Shown here: positions 26,742 through 35,954 of the stretch, piece after piece
Layout of the letters: every line of letters starts with the position of its first letter
Numbering within the stretch: the stretch's first letter is position 1
Assembly: GCA_021324305.1 (NCBI GenBank)
Contig: JAJPJI010000010.1
Coordinates: forward strand, 1 to 60,132
Reading direction: 5' to 3'
DNA: 60,132 nt
DNA from: Gammaproteobacteria bacterium
GTDB lineage: Bacteria > Pseudomonadota > Gammaproteobacteria > DSM-16500
Made by a program: the position numbers and the translations under genes
Notes under the pieces: model-generated
Databases searched by the model: none
Told to the model about the DNA's origin: nothing
Seen by the model: only the letters and a program-made list of their open reading frames with translations

Positions 26742-26756
26742 AACAGAGGCATGATT

Positions 26757-27263
26757 ATGAATATACACAAGCCATTGATTGGTATCGTGATGGGCTCTCG
26801 GAATGACTGGGAGACACTTATCCATGCGGGAAACGCGCTGGATAAATTAAAAATCAGCTATGAAGTTGAAGTGGTTTCTGCCCATAGGACGCCCAACAAG
26901 CTTTTCTCCTATGCAGAAGGAGCCAAACCAAGAGGGATCGAGGTTATCATTGCAGGCGCAGGGGGCGCAGCTCATCTTCCGGGAATGCTCGCAGCGAAGA
27001 CAACATTACCCATACTTGGCGTGCCGGTCCAGTCAAAAACACTGAACGGCATGGATTCCCTGCTATCGATTGTTCAAATGCCGGCAGGCATCCCTGTTGG
27101 CACATTGGCCATCGGCCAGGCCGGCGCGACAAATGCAGCCTTGTTAGCTGCCGCGATCCTGGCAAACAAATACCCGAACATAAATGAAGCATTATTGATG
27201 TTTCGCAATGAGCAAACCCAGCATGTATTGTCAAATCCGGATCCCAGAGAGGCCTTATCATGA
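26757..27263 (+). CDS. purE: N5-carboxyaminoimidazole ribonucleotide mutase PurE
   Basis: Moves the carboxylate of N5-CAIR to C4 to give CAIR. The 168-residue protein has the class I signatures [27 protein letters not shown] (catalytic His), [16 protein letters not shown] and [24 protein letters not shown] lies 7 bp before ATG 26757, so this start is chosen over ATG 26751, which is 1 bp from the same site. Its stop overlaps the purK start. It lies far from the main pur cluster, at the end of the dab operon. Confidence 0.96.
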   Translation: MNIHKPLIGIVMGSRNDWETLIHAGNALDKLKISYEVEVVSAHRTPNKLFSYAEGAKPRGIEVIIAGAGGAAHLPGMLAAKTTLPILGVPVQSKTLNGMDSLLSIVQMPAGIPVGTLAIGQAGATNAALLAAAILANKYPNINEALLMFRNEQTQHVLSNPDPREALS

Positions 27264-28345
27264 AAATTGGAATATTGGGCGCGGGACAACTAGCGAGAAT
27301 GCTAGCAATTTCGGCACATCAGTTAGGCATCGACACTGTTTGTGTCGATCCCAATTATGAATGTTCCGCACGAGATGTCACCAAAGTACATCATGCTGAT
27401 TTTTTTGATCTCCATGAAATCGAAAAATGTTTCTCTGGCGTTGATTGCGTCACTTATGAGACCGAAAATTTGCCTATCGAGGCAATACATTCCGTAAGTA
27501 AAAAATTCAAGTTACACCCTGATATCGATATACTTTCCATTTTTCAGGATAGACTATCTGAAAAAAATTTTTTGAATTCATTAAACATACCAACCGTTGA
27601 CTATCTAGATGTTAACAGCTGGCATGATATCGAATATGCGATAAACAAATTCAGCTTCCCCTTTTTGATTAAAACCAGGCGTAATGGTTACGATGGAAAA
27701 GGGCAGGCAATGATACATAACACAGAAGAAGCCAGGGCAGCATGGCAGCAGCTGTCCGGAAAACCCTTGATAATTGAAAAATTTGTTAACTTCGATTTCG
27801 AAATATCGATTATTTCCGCCAGAAATGACAAGGGAGAGACTTCATTTTATCCTTTGGTTTTAAATCAACACAAAAATGGTATTTTATTTCTGTCCCAGGC
27901 ACCCTACTTTAACGAAAAACTGGAGACATTAGCAAAAGAGTACGCCTCGGTTATTTTAAGGAAACTCAATTATGTCGGCGTGATGACAATTGAATTTTTT
28001 TGTCATCACGAAAGTTTGCTTGCAAACGAAATTGCCCCTCGCGTTCATAATTCAGGTCACTGGACAATTGAAGGTGCAGAGACCAGTCAATTTGAAAATC
28101 ACTTGCGCGCCATCATTGGATGGCCTCTTGGCTCGACGAAAGCGAAATGCCTGTCTGCGATGTTTAACTTGATTGGGAAAAAACAAATCGTCAGCGATTT
28201 ATTAAACATACCTGGCGCTCATTACCACTGGTATAACAAGAAACCCCTGGATGGCAGAAAGTTAGGGCATCTTACACTATGCACATCCAATAGAAATGAA
28301 ATGGAAATGAATATCGAAAAAGCAATAAAGCTGATCAGGTATTAG
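27260..28345 (+). CDS. purK: N5-carboxyaminoimidazole ribonucleotide synthase PurK
   Basis: ATP-grasp enzyme that fixes bicarbonate onto AIR to form N5-CAIR. At 361 residues it has the expected length. Motifs: [16 protein letters not shown] (N-terminal fold), [17 protein letters not shown] (ATP lysines), [34 protein letters not shown] and [15 protein letters not shown] overlap with purE indicates coupling. As a direct consumer of bicarbonate it shares an operon with DabAB, a bicarbonate-accumulating system. Confidence 0.96.
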   Translation: MKIGILGAGQLARMLAISAHQLGIDTVCVDPNYECSARDVTKVHHADFFDLHEIEKCFSGVDCVTYETENLPIEAIHSVSKKFKLHPDIDILSIFQDRLSEKNFLNSLNIPTVDYLDVNSWHDIEYAINKFSFPFLIKTRRNGYDGKGQAMIHNTEEARAAWQQLSGKPLIIEKFVNFDFEISIISARNDKGETSFYPLVLNQHKNGILFLSQAPYFNEKLETLAKEYASVILRKLNYVGVMTIEFFCHHESLLANEIAPRVHNSGHWTIEGAETSQFENHLRAIIGWPLGSTKAKCLSAMFNLIGKKQIVSDLLNIPGAHYHWYNKKPLDGRKLGHLTLCTSNRNEMEMNIEKAIKLIRY

Positions 28346-28540
28346 ATTATTGAACGATTGATAAATATTTTGATTGACGTGAAATATCATAATTAACCCA
28401 TTTTTTTCAATGAATTAGCAAATAAACAAGCAGGAATAAGAGCTCACAATGGAGTCAAGACAAGATAATCAGCTGTCTTCTGCTAAAATTATAGTTAAGT
28501 AACTTAATTTAAACATTATGAAATCAGAGGTCATGTCATT

Positions 28541-29644
28541 ATGAAACTGAAAAATCCAGTAAATTCTGCCCTGATAGATCAAATTAGTGAAAAATTAAAA
28601 AATCATCCAGCCAAGGAAGATTGTTTAGCCTTTTTGAATGGGACGGGTGATTTAACCCCTGCTGTTGCTCTTGCTTTAAACCGAGCTTTTGAAATTGGCA
28701 AGCAAGATGGTGATAATGATACTATTCAGAAAAATTTGGTACAACAATTGTTATCTTCAGTAGAAGATAACAATAAAAATCAGCTTATTACAATGTTTGT
28801 GATAGCAGAAATCTCCTTTGCACAAACTAACCAAGCATTTAGAGGGCGATGTATTGCAAAAGGTCTTCTACAAAAGACTTTAGAACAAGAAAAATCTGCT
28901 GATATTAACGCTGATACAATAGCAAAGAAAATACACAGTGCAATACATCATGCTCCTCATTTTTTAGAAAATTTACCTCCTGCTTACAAAGCAAGCTTTA
29001 ATGAAAATGTTCAATCGCTAATAAAGAATTTTACATTACTCATGAGTACAATATTTCAATTGAAGCCTGACAATACCAATGAATTAATTACCAAACTGCA
29101 AGATAAATATGAAAAAATGCGATCATCGCTAGAACCTCAAATAAGCAACAACTTGACTGAACAAGCGCAGCATCATAGAGAAGTAGCAAAAAAAACAATA
29201 TCCGCATCCCCAGAAAAATTAGCTGAACAAGTTAAAAATGTATTAGAAGGGAAAGCTGAGCCCACTTTAGACGAATCACCTCGCCTATTTAAACAGACAA
29301 AAGATTATTTTACCGAAACAAAATCAAAGGTAATAACGCGAAATAATGCAAAGGAACAATGTCTTCAAGATTTACGAACCTTTATAAATTCAGCAAATTT
29401 TAAAGAAAAAGAAACGACTATTCAATTAACAACTCTTATATCTCATTTATATGCTGCTTGCCTTAACAGCAAAAGCAAAGAATTAAAATCAAGGATTGAA
29501 AAACAGTTGAGTGATTATGTCATGCCCGGAGAGGTTATTTCACATTTAAAAAAGTTAGGCGACCATAAAACAACCAGCCAAGATATAGATACAAATCTTG
29601 GCAGAGATAAAGACTGGTACACAAGTCGCTATTCAAAAAAATAG
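28541..29644 (+). CDS. AT-rich orphan protein, function unknown
   Basis: A 367-residue soluble protein without recognisable domain, signal peptide or membrane segment. It is mostly polar helices (FENLPPAYKASFNENVQSLIK, KLQDKYEKMRSSLEPQ) with many Lys, Asn, Gln and Glu. The gene is visibly more AT-rich than its neighbours and uses AAA, AAT and TTA heavily, which suggests separate ancestry. Upstream are an AT-rich leader and ATCAGAGGTCATGTC ending in a poor ribosome site before ATG 28541. It is followed by an IS66 remnant. It could be a secreted effector, as orphan helical proteins of this sort often are in Legionellales, but nothing shows this directly. Confidence 0.75.
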   Translation: MKLKNPVNSALIDQISEKLKNHPAKEDCLAFLNGTGDLTPAVALALNRAFEIGKQDGDNDTIQKNLVQQLLSSVEDNNKNQLITMFVIAEISFAQTNQAFRGRCIAKGLLQKTLEQEKSADINADTIAKKIHSAIHHAPHFLENLPPAYKASFNENVQSLIKNFTLLMSTIFQLKPDNTNELITKLQDKYEKMRSSLEPQISNNLTEQAQHHREVAKKTISASPEKLAEQVKNVLEGKAEPTLDESPRLFKQTKDYFTETKSKVITRNNAKEQCLQDLRTFINSANFKEKETTIQLTTLISHLYAACLNSKSKELKSRIEKQLSDYVMPGEVISHLKKLGDHKTTSQDIDTNLGRDKDWYTSRYSKK

Positions 29645-29687
29645 ATTTTGAGAATAATATTCAAAAGGATTTTTACATTAAGAAGAT

Positions 29688-30085
29688 GTGTTTGGCGGTT
29701 CATTTCTAATACATCCGCACCCAGTACGCAAAGCGCGTCAATGGACTTCGTTTATCAATCGGCTGGGTTAAAAAAATCCTGATTTCATCGGTACTAGCAT
29801 GATAATAGCATCTCCACCAGGCGCTTGATTAGCACAGGATCAAGCTGGGATGGAAAAGCGCATTGAAACCCGTTCAGCAACGACAGTCGGATTTCGCCTT
29901 TGGCAGCCGCATTATCCTTCTTTAACCACACTCACCGGCTTGAATGAAATTCCTGACCCTGAAGTGTGTTGGTCTTCTTTTTAATCAGCCTACACTGGTA
30001 CAAAAGCTACCTAGACCAACCCATGCTGTTTGCAAAATTCCTTTTGTGTCAATCCGCTTCTTTCCTGTTCAGAAACGCGTATATT
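29688..30085 (-). pseudogene. Degenerate IS66-family remnant (tnpA and start of tnpB)
   Basis: Reading the minus strand in shifting frames recovers the accessory proteins of an IS66 element. A TnpA-like start, EQERSGLTQKEFCKQHGLV (about 30070-30013), is followed after a stop and frame change by RLIKKKTNTLQ and then KGEIRLSLLNGFQCAFPSQL and DPVLIKRLVEMLLS (about 29905-29800). TnpB then starts as MLVPMKSGFF with a stop, and resumes in another frame as TKSIDALCVLGADVLEMNRQ (ending near 29688). At least four stops or frameshifts break it, and the transposase tnpC is absent. Family assignment is from recalled motifs. It fills the 450-bp gap between the orphan gene and the GNAT gene. Confidence 0.7.
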
Positions 30086-30091
30086 GTTTAG

Positions 30092-30538
30092 CTATCCGGC
30101 ATTGACCTTCATCATGATGTAGGGATTATAAATCTCTGTTTTAAAATCAAATTTCTGATAAAGACCATGTGCATCCTCGGTCATCAAAAACCACCGGAAG
30201 ATGCCGCGTAACTGGGTATGAGCAAAAATATATTTTAATAATGCCTGGCCAACGCCTTTGCCGCGATGCGGCTCATCAATAAACACATCCCAAAGTGATG
30301 CAAATTCTGACTGATCGCTGATCACCCGCGAAAATCCAACCTGTTTTTCATGGTAATACACTGAAAAACATAATGAATTTTCGATCACCAAGGGGAAGCG
30401 CTCGGGTGGCAGCCCGGTAGAGTAGCGTGATGGCACACATAACAGATTATATAAGTATTCGAGGTCGATGCGTTTTTTGTCCGCTGTCAATACATATTCA
30501 CCAAAACTGCCGTCAGGATAAGAAGGTCTGTAAGTCAT
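30092..30538 (-). CDS. GNAT-family N-acetyltransferase
   Basis: A 148-residue acetyltransferase of the GNAT fold. The acetyl-CoA pyrophosphate loop is visible as HRGKGVGQALL in motif A, after WDVFIDEPH, and MTEDAHGLYQKFDFK is the usual late motif B. The substrate is unknown; it could be an amine, an antibiotic or a protein N-terminus. The frame is open upstream to 30601, but ATG 30538 (MTYRPSYPDG) is where the fold begins. Two imperfect GGATCC-containing repeats flank the upstream region (30572-30594). Confidence 0.85.
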   Translation of the reverse strand: MTYRPSYPDGSFGEYVLTADKKRIDLEYLYNLLCVPSRYSTGLPPERFPLVIENSLCFSVYYHEKQVGFSRVISDQSEFASLWDVFIDEPHRGKGVGQALLKYIFAHTQLRGIFRWFLMTEDAHGLYQKFDFKTEIYNPYIMMKVNAG

Positions 30539-30702
30539 CTCGTATACTCTTAAAAGTCTTAAGACACTCTTCTGGCGGATCCGGCTATGGATCCCCTCCA
30601 TGGAGCATCTGATTTATTGGTAATAGAATTTGGCATCGCTATTTTGTCAGTATAGAATAGCCCAGCGATTCTTGAGAATCACTATTTGAGGAGCGATATT
30701 TC

Positions 30703-31161
30703 ATGAAAAAATTGTTTACAGCATTAGTTGTTTTACTGTGCAGCGCAAGCCTGGTTGGCTGCCAAAACATGTCCAAACAGGATGTGGGCGTTCTCACTGG
30801 CGGTGTTGCCGGCGGTCTGTTAGGCAGCACGATTGGGCAAGGCAGCGGCAAGATTCTCGCCGTGGCTGCTGGCACGATTGCAGGCGCAATCATTGGCGGC
30901 GCGATTGGTAAAAATATGGATGATACCGACAAGCTCAAGATGAACAGGGCGCTGGATAATAACCCGGTCGGACAACCAGCATACTGGCGCAATGCAAACA
31001 CTGGCACTGCCTATGAAGTTGTTCCAACCAGAAACGTGACCTATCAGGGAAATGAATATTGCCGTGAATACCGCACAGTTGCAAATATCGGCGGTAAAAA
31101 GCAGCAAGTATACGGCACTGCCTGCCGTCAGCCAGATGGATCATGGCAAGCTGTCAGCTAA
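30703..31161 (+). CDS. Glycine-zipper 2TM lipoprotein (17-kDa surface antigen-like)
   Basis: A 152-residue lipoprotein. The signal peptide ends in the lipobox LVGC (Cys20). Residues 27-72 form a glycine-zipper hairpin (GVLTGGVAGGLLGSTIGQGS, then AAGTIAGAIIGGAIGKNMD). The C-terminal part (YCREYRTVANIGGKKQQVYG, then CRQPDGSW) is the beta-rich domain typical of the rickettsial 17-kDa antigen/SlyB-like family. It is outer-membrane anchored and may stabilise the envelope. A GAGGAG lies 9 bp upstream of the ATG. Confidence 0.9.
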   Translation: MKKLFTALVVLLCSASLVGCQNMSKQDVGVLTGGVAGGLLGSTIGQGSGKILAVAAGTIAGAIIGGAIGKNMDDTDKLKMNRALDNNPVGQPAYWRNANTGTAYEVVPTRNVTYQGNEYCREYRTVANIGGKKQQVYGTACRQPDGSWQAVS

Positions 31162-31324
31162 TTCTAGATGTGATTATATCTCCAGGGTTCCGGTACCAGA
31201 TCGGAGCCCTGTGGATTTCCAGGAAATCAAGTCCTTCACTACTGCCCCCATTTCAGCTAGATTTGAACCTCCATCATTTTAATAATCATACAAAATTATT
31301 TATCTGTTAACACAAGGATGTCTG

Positions 31325-32686
31325 ATGTCAAAAAACAAACTGACTTTCTGCTGTCAAACTTGCGGCACGCTTTTTCCCAAATGGACTGGCCAGTGTACCG
31401 GATGCGGTGAGTGGAATACGATTGCTGAAGAACTTTCCACCCCCGCTCCATCATCGCGATTCAACGGCTATTCGGGAACCCAGGCAGCGATGACACGCAT
31501 GACTGATGTCAAACTGCAGGAAGAGATACGCCTGTCATCCGGCTCCCAGGAACTGGATCGTGTACTGGGCGGCGGCATTATTATGGGCTCAGCCATATTA
31601 ATCGGCGGCGATCCCGGCATAGGCAAGTCCACCCTGCTCCTCCAGGCCATTGCTCATTTAAGCCAGCAGATGAAAGTATTATACGTCACCGGAGAAGAAT
31701 CGCCGCAGCAAGTCACGCTGCGCGCAAGACGGCTGGGATTACCGGAAAATCATTTATGGCTGCTAGCTGACACACATATTGAAAACATCCTTGCTCACGC
31801 GCAAAAAGAAACACCGCGTGTACTGGTAATTGATTCAATCCAGACCATGCATACCACGTTGCTCTCCTCTGCTCCCGGATCAGTGGGACAGGTTCGTGAA
31901 AGCGCAATGCAGCTGGTCAGCTATGCCAAACAAACCGGAACCGCTTTATTCCTCGTCGGCCATGTTACCAAAGAAGGCAATCTTGCGGGTCCACGCGTAC
32001 TGGAGCACATGGTTGACACGGTACTGTATTTCGAAGGCGAACAGGATAACCGCTACCGCATGATTCGCGCCGTGAAAAACCGTTTTGGCGCGGTAAATGA
32101 ATTAGGAATCTTCGCCATGACCGAAAAAGGCTTGCGCGAAGTCAGTCATCCTTCAGCGATTTTTCTTTCGCGTTCATCTCAACCCGCATCGGGAAGCATT
32201 ATTACTGCCACCAAGGAAGGCTCCCGACCCATGCTCGTTGAAGTCCAGGCACTGGTGGATCAGAGCCATATTGCAAACCCGCGGCGTCTCTCTGTTGGAC
32301 TGGATACACAACGATTATCCATGCTGCTTGCTGTGCTGCATCGCCACACCGGCATCTCCACCCATAGCATGGATGTATTCTTGAATGTCGTCGGCGGATT
32401 GCAGATTTCCGAGCCCGCTGCCGATTTGCCTACCGTGTTTGCCATCCTGTCCAGCCTTCGCAACCGGGCATTACCGCATGACTTGATCATTTTTGGCGAG
32501 CTCGGATTGTCCGGTGAAATACGCCCGGTTCCGGGCGGGCAAGAAAGATTGAAAGAAGCAGCCAAACATGGATTCAAGACAGCCATCGTCCCGCACGCAA
32601 ACACCGTCAAGAAAACACTGGACGGCATGAAGATATTGCCCGTGCAAACCCTGAAGGAAGCAGTTGACCACTTTGATATGATGTAA
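31325..32686 (+). CDS. radA: DNA repair protein RadA (Sms)
   Basis: A RecA-like branch-migration ATPase for recombinational repair, 453 residues. It has an N-terminal four-Cys zinc finger (CQTCGTLFPKWTGQCTGCGEW), Walker A GGDPGIGKSTLL, Walker B VLVIDSIQTM, the RadA-specific KNRFG motif (KNRFGAVNELG) and a Lon-like C-terminal domain (IFGELGLSGEIRPVPGGQER). An imperfect CAGCCC/GGGCTG hairpin lies just past the stop (about 32708-32727) without a T-run. Confidence 0.97.
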   Translation: MSKNKLTFCCQTCGTLFPKWTGQCTGCGEWNTIAEELSTPAPSSRFNGYSGTQAAMTRMTDVKLQEEIRLSSGSQELDRVLGGGIIMGSAILIGGDPGIGKSTLLLQAIAHLSQQMKVLYVTGEESPQQVTLRARRLGLPENHLWLLADTHIENILAHAQKETPRVLVIDSIQTMHTTLLSSAPGSVGQVRESAMQLVSYAKQTGTALFLVGHVTKEGNLAGPRVLEHMVDTVLYFEGEQDNRYRMIRAVKNRFGAVNELGIFAMTEKGLREVSHPSAIFLSRSSQPASGSIITATKEGSRPMLVEVQALVDQSHIANPRRLSVGLDTQRLSMLLAVLHRHTGISTHSMDVFLNVVGGLQISEPAADLPTVFAILSSLRNRALPHDLIIFGELGLSGEIRPVPGGQERLKEAAKHGFKTAIVPHANTVKKTLDGMKILPVQTLKEAVDHFDMM

Positions 32687-32854
32687 CCTCTCCAACCATG
32701 ATCTTGTGCAGCCCTGACATCCGGGCTGGCAGCGCAGCGACACAGACTGAGAACCGATATTTAAGATATAATATATTCATGATCAGCCGACACCAATAAG
32801 CGTTGTTTGATTGATGTTTATTGAAATCAATGCGTTGGCAGACAGGATGCACCC

Positions 32855-33994
32855 ATGAAAATGCTTCCATTCAGATCATCGGGCAGAGTCTCCATCGGCG
32901 TGGAATTGGAACTGCAAATAATTAATCCCCACACTTTTGGACTTATGTCACGCGCAAAAGACCTGATCAGAACCATCAAAGAAAGCCCTGCGCAAAAAAG
33001 AATAAAACCGGAAATCACTCAAAGCATGATTGAGATTAATTCCTCGATTCATGATTCACCCATTCAGTTAATGGAAGAATTGCACAAGATCCAGTTCTTT
33101 CTACTGCAACAGGCAGAGAGGCTGAATATCGCTTTTTGTGGCGGCGGAACCCACCCGTTTCACAAATGGACCATGCAAAAAATATTTCCCACCATCCGTT
33201 ATAAAAAACTATCCCGGCAGTATCGATATTTATCCAAGCGTTCCACTGTATTTGGACAGCATATTCATGTCGGATGCAAACAGGCTGATGATGCGATTTA
33301 TCTTACGCATGCGCTGGCAAGATATGTACCGCAGTTTATCGCCATTTGCGCATCATCTCCATTTTATCTCGGCATCGATACCGGATACCAATCATCTAGA
33401 GCTAGTGTCTTCAACGCATTTCCCTTGAGCGGTGTTGTCCCTTATCTTTGCAGCTGGGCAGAATTTTCTGATTATTTTTACAAGATGAAAAACGCCGGCA
33501 TTGTTGAAACCATGAAAGATTTTTACTGGGACATCAGGCCCAAGCCAGAATTTGGCACGGTGGAAATCAGAGTTTGTGACACACCGTTAACAATCAAACA
33601 GGCTGTGATCATGACAGCCTATCTTCAGTCACTCTCTCTCTATTTATTGCAGGAACGCCCAATCAATGTTTCCCGTGATTTATATTATGTATACAGTTAC
33701 AACCGCTTTCAGGCCAGCCGTTATGGATTCGAGGCAAAGTTTATCGACCTCGCCAACTCGCAAATAATTCTGTTGGCTGATGATATTTTGGATACCATAA
33801 AAAAATTTGAACGCTATGCAAACCAGTTAAACAACATGGGCCTGATTGCACAAGTGGCCGGCCAGGTGATCAACAAGAAAAATGACGCCGCAAGACTAAG
33901 ACAGATTTTAAAAAACGTTGGCTCATTTCCCAAGGTTGTAGAGGAACAATGCATGTTATGGAAAAAGGAAACAGAAAGGATCCAATCACTGTAA
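32855..33994 (+). CDS. YbdK-type carboxylate-amine ligase (GCS2 family)
   Basis: ATP-dependent ligase of the glutamate-cysteine ligase 2 family, 379 residues. Recognisable motifs: GVELELQIINP (metal and nucleotide residues), GGGTHPFHKW, GQHIHVGCK and FGTVEIRVCDTPLT. E. coli YbdK makes gamma-glutamylcysteine only weakly, so the true acid and amine substrates are uncertain. It begins a tight three-gene operon with a cNMP-fold protein (22-bp gap) and a class II amidotransferase, which points to a shared gamma-glutamyl or amide-bond pathway. Start at the ATG at 32855; ACAGGA lies upstream. Confidence 0.9.
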   Translation: MKMLPFRSSGRVSIGVELELQIINPHTFGLMSRAKDLIRTIKESPAQKRIKPEITQSMIEINSSIHDSPIQLMEELHKIQFFLLQQAERLNIAFCGGGTHPFHKWTMQKIFPTIRYKKLSRQYRYLSKRSTVFGQHIHVGCKQADDAIYLTHALARYVPQFIAICASSPFYLGIDTGYQSSRASVFNAFPLSGVVPYLCSWAEFSDYFYKMKNAGIVETMKDFYWDIRPKPEFGTVEIRVCDTPLTIKQAVIMTAYLQSLSLYLLQERPINVSRDLYYVYSYNRFQASRYGFEAKFIDLANSQIILLADDILDTIKKFERYANQLNNMGLIAQVAGQVINKKNDAARLRQILKNVGSFPKVVEEQCMLWKKETERIQSL

Positions 33995-34016
33995 CCCTGT
34001 GTAACTGACGGAGAAC

Positions 34017-35027
34017 ATGGCAATGCTTGCGGACTCGGTCAAAAGCGCGTTATCTGACACCACGCTCAGTCAATATCTTGGACCCAGCGAGCTTGAAATA
34101 CTGTTATCACATGTATTAATTGTTTCATTTTCCCAGGGTGACGTGATCCTTCAACAAGGGCAGCACAGCACCGGAATATATGTCATTATCGAAGGCGGCG
34201 CCATCGTATCGGCAAAAACCCTCGAATTCGACACATCCGATATCGCGACACTTTCCAGAGGTGATTTCATCGGCGAGATCAGCCTGCTTCTTGGAGAACC
34301 TTCCACTGCATCCGTCATTGCCAATAATGCGACGCGATGCCTCTATATTTCCAATGTCTATCTGGAATTTCTTTCCGCATTTTTTCCAGACATCAAATAC
34401 AAAACATTACTAGCTATCGCCAATGAAATTTGTAAACGAATAAATAGAACGCACGAGAAAATTGTCGACATACTGGAAAAATGCGAGATGATCACACAAC
34501 CAATCCTGGGAAGGGTGTTTACCTCATTTAAAAAACCTGTCATCACCACATTTGAGGAAGAAAACATCGATAAGGAAATATTAAAATCATTATATCCGTT
34601 TTTATTATTCGACAAGAATGAATATGATGAGCTATTGAAGCATGCTCAATTATTAAAAGCAGACAAACACTGCGCGCTTGTCCGGGAAGGAGAGAAAAAT
34701 CCGGTCTGTTACATTGTTATTCATGGAGGCGTCCAATCCAGCATTATTCACAACAATAAAGTCGCCAAACTTTCTGTTATCGGTCCAAACACGCTGTTTT
34801 GCAGCACGGCAAACATTGACCAGACGCTCCAGTCTAAAATCAACTTCAGTACCTGTGAAAATGTGATCTTGATGAAGCTTGCCGATGCCGAGCTGAACGT
34901 ATTACAAAAAGACCACATGAAAATATGGGCAAGGTTATTTGATCTGTGCTGCAAGTCACTCATCGCATTGGAACGATCCGTACAGAAATTGAATATACGT
35001 CTGAATATTGAGTTATATAACAGGTGA
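34017..35027 (+). CDS. Two-domain cyclic-nucleotide-binding-fold protein
   Basis: A 336-residue protein with one clear cNMP-binding fold (residues 18-135: FSQGDVILQQGQHSTGIYVI, LSRGDFIGEISLLLGEPSTASV) and a second degenerate copy (residues 200-310: LVREGEKNPVCYIVIHGG). The phosphate cassette keeps GEISLL, but PSTAS replaces the PRxAT that supplies the ligand-binding Arg, so cAMP binding is doubtful. There is no helix-turn-helix, kinase or membrane domain. Lying between the ligase and the amidotransferase, it is probably a regulatory or scaffold partner of these enzymes. Confidence 0.85.
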   Translation: MAMLADSVKSALSDTTLSQYLGPSELEILLSHVLIVSFSQGDVILQQGQHSTGIYVIIEGGAIVSAKTLEFDTSDIATLSRGDFIGEISLLLGEPSTASVIANNATRCLYISNVYLEFLSAFFPDIKYKTLLAIANEICKRINRTHEKIVDILEKCEMITQPILGRVFTSFKKPVITTFEEENIDKEILKSLYPFLLFDKNEYDELLKHAQLLKADKHCALVREGEKNPVCYIVIHGGVQSSIIHNNKVAKLSVIGPNTLFCSTANIDQTLQSKINFSTCENVILMKLADAELNVLQKDHMKIWARLFDLCCKSLIALERSVQKLNIRLNIELYNR

Positions 35028-35030
35028 ACC

Positions 35031-35948
35031 ATGTGCAGAATACTTGCTTATCTAGGCAAACCAATTGTGGTCGAGGAATTGTTATATAAACCGGATAATT
35101 CATTTATCAAGCAAAGTTATCATCCAAAATACATGTCGCATATGTTAAATCTGGCCGGCTTTGGAATGGTGGCATGGGATCCGGCATCGCATAACCCCGC
35201 CGCACCATTTATTTATAAAACGCCAAACCTGCCTTTCTACGATGAAAACTTGCGCAGCCTGGCAAGAAAGATCAATCCGCAATGCCTGTTGGCCCATCTT
35301 AGAGGAGTTTCCTACAGCGAAAAACAGGTTATTTCCCTTCATAATGTTCATCCTTTCATTTTTGAAAATACGAATATTGCACTGGCTCACAATGGTGCGC
35401 TGATGAATTTTGACAAGATGAAATATCTTCTGACCGAATTCATCAAACCTCAATACCTGAAAGAAATTCGCGGCACGACAGACAGTGAATGGATTTATGC
35501 CATTTTCCTGTCCAACCTGCCGGAGCAGACTGGAAATCATCAGAGCGACGATATTGGCAAGGCCATTATTGAAACACTCAAAATTCTCCAGCATGTGCGC
35601 CATAAATGCCAGATTGTGATCAATTCGCCAGTTAACCTTTTCATTTCCGATGGCAGGTTTATTGCAGCGACCCGATTTGCCTTTGATTATGGATGGCAGC
35701 CGCTTGATTCAGCGGTATCCACGCATTTCACGTATCATTCACTCTGGTACACCTATGGTGAAAGTTACGGATATTATGATAACGAATACAAAATGAAAGG
35801 CAGCAAAACCAGGTCAAGCTTTATCATATCATCTGAACCTTTGACCAGTGATGCCGCCACCTGGATTTCTGTGCCCGAATACACGCTGGTGATTGCGAAT
35901 CTCGAAGACAATCAAGTCAGAATCACTTCTCACGATATTAATATCTGA
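35031..35948 (+). CDS. Class II glutamine amidotransferase-like hydrolase (YafJ/EgtC-like)
   Basis: A 305-residue Ntn-type amidotransferase whose N-terminus MCRILAYLG exposes Cys2 as nucleophile. GFGMVAWDP, CLLAHLRGVSY, LAHNGALMNFD and GTTDSEWIYAIFL are the glutaminase motifs. There is no synthetase domain, as in YafJ and EgtC; EgtC removes gamma-glutamyl groups in ergothioneine synthesis. It starts 3 bp after the cNMP-fold gene. The partner ligase in the same operon may build the gamma-glutamyl or amide compound that this enzyme hydrolyses. That pairing is inference. Confidence 0.9.
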   Translation: MCRILAYLGKPIVVEELLYKPDNSFIKQSYHPKYMSHMLNLAGFGMVAWDPASHNPAAPFIYKTPNLPFYDENLRSLARKINPQCLLAHLRGVSYSEKQVISLHNVHPFIFENTNIALAHNGALMNFDKMKYLLTEFIKPQYLKEIRGTTDSEWIYAIFLSNLPEQTGNHQSDDIGKAIIETLKILQHVRHKCQIVINSPVNLFISDGRFIAATRFAFDYGWQPLDSAVSTHFTYHSLWYTYGESYGYYDNEYKMKGSKTRSSFIISSEPLTSDAATWISVPEYTLVIANLEDNQVRITSHDINI

Positions 35949-35954
35949 CTATCA

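Noticed and set aside
28495..28512. PmrA-like TTAA repeats upstream of the AT-rich orphan
   Set aside because: The TTAA words are 9 and 14 bp apart instead of 11, and the DNA is AT-rich enough to give them by chance.
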